Source of the DNA: Aplectana chamaeleonis
Taxonomy: Eukaryota > Nematoda > Chromadorea > Rhabditida > Cosmocercidae
DNA: 64,000 nt
Assembly (NCBI GenBank): GCA_029168955.1
Contig: JAPDOI010000173.1
Span: 1 to 64,000, forward strand
Reading direction: 5' to 3'
The notes under the pieces are model-generated. The model saw only the letters and a program-made list of their open reading frames with translations, searched no databases and had not been told where the DNA came from. This document shows positions 61,961 to 64,000 of the stretch, in pieces (the first letter of the stretch is position 1; the number at the start of each line of letters is the position of its first letter). The position numbers and the translations under genes are program-made.

Positions 61961-62242
61961 TACTGTGCTTATCTGGGCCAAATTCCGATGCGCAATCGCG
62001 TCTCGACACGGTTTGCGGCCGCACGCTCCCGGGTCGGAAGAGCTTCCAGCGTCGCAGCCGCCGATCTGCTGACTTTAGGTGGGTTTTGAAAACCGCAAAC
62101 TAAAAAAATTGGCGAAAATTCTGTAAAAAAGCAACATCGAGTCGGCTTTGGCGCTGGAAATCCGACTAACTCGAGCGCGTGCGGCCGCAAAGCGTGTCGA
62201 GAAGCAATCGCAAACCGGAATTTGGCCCAGATAAGCACAGTA
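61961..62242. mobile_element. 282-bp foldback element with ~80-bp terminal inverted repeats
   Basis: The left end reads TACTGTGCTTATCTGGGCC then AAATTCCG; the right end is its reverse complement. Similarity continues inward over about 80 bases on each side (61961-62038 and 62161-62242), with shared TCTCGACACG and TTTGCGGCCGCACGC blocks. A weaker match extends to CTTCCAGCG / TTTCCAGCG and GCCG. The loop of about 60 bases is A-rich and non-coding. TA sits at both extreme ends and could be a duplicated TA target, as in Tc1/mariner-type MITEs, but TA is also part of the palindrome, so this is only suggestive. Confidence 0.8.
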
Positions 62243-63118
62243 CAGTGCGCGCCGGTACAATACATCCACCCCCATGTTCAGTCTATATGAGAAATAGTAC
62301 TAAGATTGAATGTATTTGCACCTTTGTTCGGAAGTGTTTGGAATCATTCCATTTTATCGCGCCATCAGTATACATCCATCTTAGATGATAAGTTAGTATT
62401 GTTATCATAATACTTTGTCATATGATTTAGAAAAGTGTCCAAAATATAATGAAATAATTTTAATACAGTCATATATTCTATACATATGTAGACTAGTGTA
62501 CGTATACGTACAATACTGTGTGTACCCTCTATAAAACGTCGTGATTAACATCATTCGAGGCGCGAGCGGCGCGCACCGCGACGCCTCAGCCTCCGTCTGC
62601 CCCACGCTCTCTCACTGTTTCTAACCTCCGCTCACCTGTTTCTAACCATTCCTACGCACCAGCATGCGTAGGAATCTATGAACTTCTGCGCTTTATAGCC
62701 TGTATGTATACGTGCATACGTTGACTATATTTATGCGTGTATTTTCAGGTGTCTTCTGACGTAAATAGTGTAACGCACACGCACACAAGGTTTGCAGAAT
62801 ATATTATATAAAGTAAGAACAATTTCAGCGGCATATGTTGCGAAGCTTCTGTACTTGGCAGAGTACCACCCTCCAAAGGGCCACCCATGGTTAGTACTCA
62901 CCTAGAGTTTCCGAATGCAGGCCTTCTACAGTTGTGCACAACCACACCAGTAGTGACGCGGAGAGTCAAATGAGCATAGCCAGCTTTCTTATCTTATCTC
63001 TAATCTAGTAGAAACCTAGAGATTGCATTTGATTTCGTCCCCTCAGTTGAACAAGTTCATGCCTGTCTTGTTTTGTACGATACGTGTCAGCGGTGTAATG
63101 CATGCCAGAATGGAAGCT
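62243..63118. other. Unique intergenic spacer with small palindromes
   Basis: No gene seen. It contains the perfect palindrome GTACGTATACGTAC at 62498-62511, a GC-rich imperfect hairpin at about 62557-62589 (GAGGCGCG against CGCGACGCCTC), two copies of CTGTTTCTAACC at about 62615 and 62637, and the 11-bp hairpin described separately. Confidence 0.5.
62648..62675. repeat. 11-bp perfect hairpin
   Basis: ATTCCTACGCA (62648-62658) and TGCGTAGGAAT (62665-62675) are exact reverse complements around a six-base loop. No T-run follows it. Confidence 0.8.
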
Positions 63119-63178
63119 AATGGAAGCTCAATGCTGGTACGATAAATGCTGGTAATGGAAGCTCAATGCTGGTACGAT
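63119..63178 (+). repeat. 35-bp-offset direct duplication
   Basis: AATGGAAGCTCAATGCTGG plus TACGAT occurs at 63119-63143 and again at 63154-63178, identical over 25 bases. ATGCTGGTA also occurs in the linker. This is a local slippage-type duplication. Confidence 0.85.
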
Positions 63179-63549
63179 TTCTTCAAAAATGTGACGCGGT
63201 TTCGCGCTGTCGACCTCTATCAATATTTATTTTTCAGCTCTAGGAAGTTATATAATATTGGTGTAAGTGGATATTCAGGATCCAAGCAGATTGTTATACC
63301 GTACACATGACGCTGAGCTCCCAATATTGTACTTGTATGAAGTTTTTGCGCACAAAACTCCATCTCTGATTTCTGTGTCTTACTCGAACCCTAGAAACAT
63401 TTAACATCCCTTCTCGCCATGATCCTTAATAAAATTCAAAGGCGAGAAAATTGGACTCGTAGGATGATTCTGAAAATAAAACTCTAGAAACGCGAACACG
63501 TATTCTGACCAAATTCGTTGTGATGTATTGTAGTCACGCACAACTCCTA
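63179..63549. other. Unique spacer, nothing identified
   Basis: AT-rich sequence between the small duplication and the terminal repeat block. No open frame, RNA gene or repeat that I can support. Confidence 0.5.
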
Positions 63550-64000
63550 ATTCCACTGAGCCCTGCGCACTCCTTTAGAAGTCTTGCACCTTCCACCCTT
63601 CCTCGTCCTGCACACTCCTTCCCAAGCCCTGATTACACTCCGTGACATCCTACACATCCCTATTGGGGTCCTGAACACGTCCCATGATGTCCTGCACACT
63701 CCTACTGTGGTACTGCACACATTCTGTGATGTCCTGCAGTCATTCCGTGCGGTCCTGCACATATCCCATGACGTCCTGCACACCCCTACTGGGGTCCTGC
63801 CCACATTCTATGATGTCCTTCACACTTCTATTGGGGTTCTGCACACTCCTAATGAGGTCCTGCACACATCCATGACGTTCTGCACGCTCTAACTGACACT
63901 GTGCACACATTCCACAACGTCCTGGCCAACCCTTCTGAGGTTCTGCGCTCAGGTCCTGCACAGTTCGCACTACGTCCTGGGCAGTCCTGATAATTTCCTG
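63550..64000 (-). repeat. Diverged 21-bp repeat block, inverted relative of the main satellite
   Basis: GTCCTGCACAC or a close variant recurs at 21-base spacing for many consecutive units (for example 63669, 63690, 63711, 63732, 63753, 63774, 63795, 63816 and 63837), often alternating an ending like CTCCTACTGGG with one like ATTCTATGAT. The reverse complement of the main satellite reads GTCCCGCACACTTTATATGG then GTCCGGCGCACTCTTACATG. Each flank half-unit matches one satellite half at roughly three quarters of positions, in the same A-B alternation. The block is thus the same family, more diverged and on the opposite strand. It runs off the window end. The 102-codon plus-strand frame here is a repeat by-product. 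Confidence 0.8.

Noticed and set aside
62648..62675. Rho-independent-type terminator
   Set aside because: The hairpin has no following T-run and the context is eukaryotic.
63547..63970. Cysteine- and arginine-rich frames at the right end (CRTSWDVCRT type)
   Set aside because: They follow the 21-bp repeat exactly (seven residues per unit) and are repeat by-products.

Overview
This 64 kb window is non-coding repetitive DNA from a eukaryote, most likely an animal. I could not resolve the taxon. The evidence is a very long tandem satellite, several short non-autonomous elements with terminal inverted repeats, an AT-rich TAAA-type low-complexity tract, and no run of real genes on either strand. 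No rRNA, tRNA, CRISPR array, bacterial operon or viral gene is recognisable.

Layout. Positions 1-210 hold a degenerate 21-bp repeat tract (GGTCGGTACGC motif). Positions 211-4470 are ordinary intergenic sequence with a foldback element (1385-1687), a TAAA-rich tract (about 2215-2485), a few weak open frames (2749-3517 minus, 3663-3878 plus) and a 127-bp MITE-like element with a stray copy of its terminus (3918-4084). Positions 4471-5034 return to the GTAC/GTCGG 21-bp family, whose orientation flips at about 4810. Positions 5035-60176 are one almost uninterrupted array of about 1,300 copies of a 42-bp monomer. The monomer is itself a dimer of two related 21-bp halves. The array has visible higher-order structure: segmental duplications at 1.77, 1.85, 3.17, 3.3-3.5 and 7.8 kb offsets, a 209-bp five-monomer period, and regional subfamilies. 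A 318-bp TIR element (60177-60494) sits inside the right edge, followed by decaying monomers to about 60690. Positions 60691-63540 are unique spacer with a three-hairpin cassette (60925-61010), a 282-bp foldback element (61961-62242) and small palindromes. Positions 63550-64000 start another 21-bp repeat block that is recognisably the same family as the main satellite but diverged and in the opposite orientation.

Interpretation. Nothing here works as a gene set. The coherent story is a family of 21-bp repeats that has been dimerised, amplified and homogenised into a 55 kb block, flanked on both sides by older and partly inverted relatives. The monomer is divisible by three and its consensus has stops in only one of six frames, so it produces hundreds of spurious long open frames (the longest is 1,106 codons, minus strand). 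I treat these as by-products of the repeat, not genes. The points most worth a second look are the inverted related arrays on the flanks, the 21-bp dimer architecture with a TATAAA-like core in many monomers, the TIR element at the array edge and the three-hairpin cassette.
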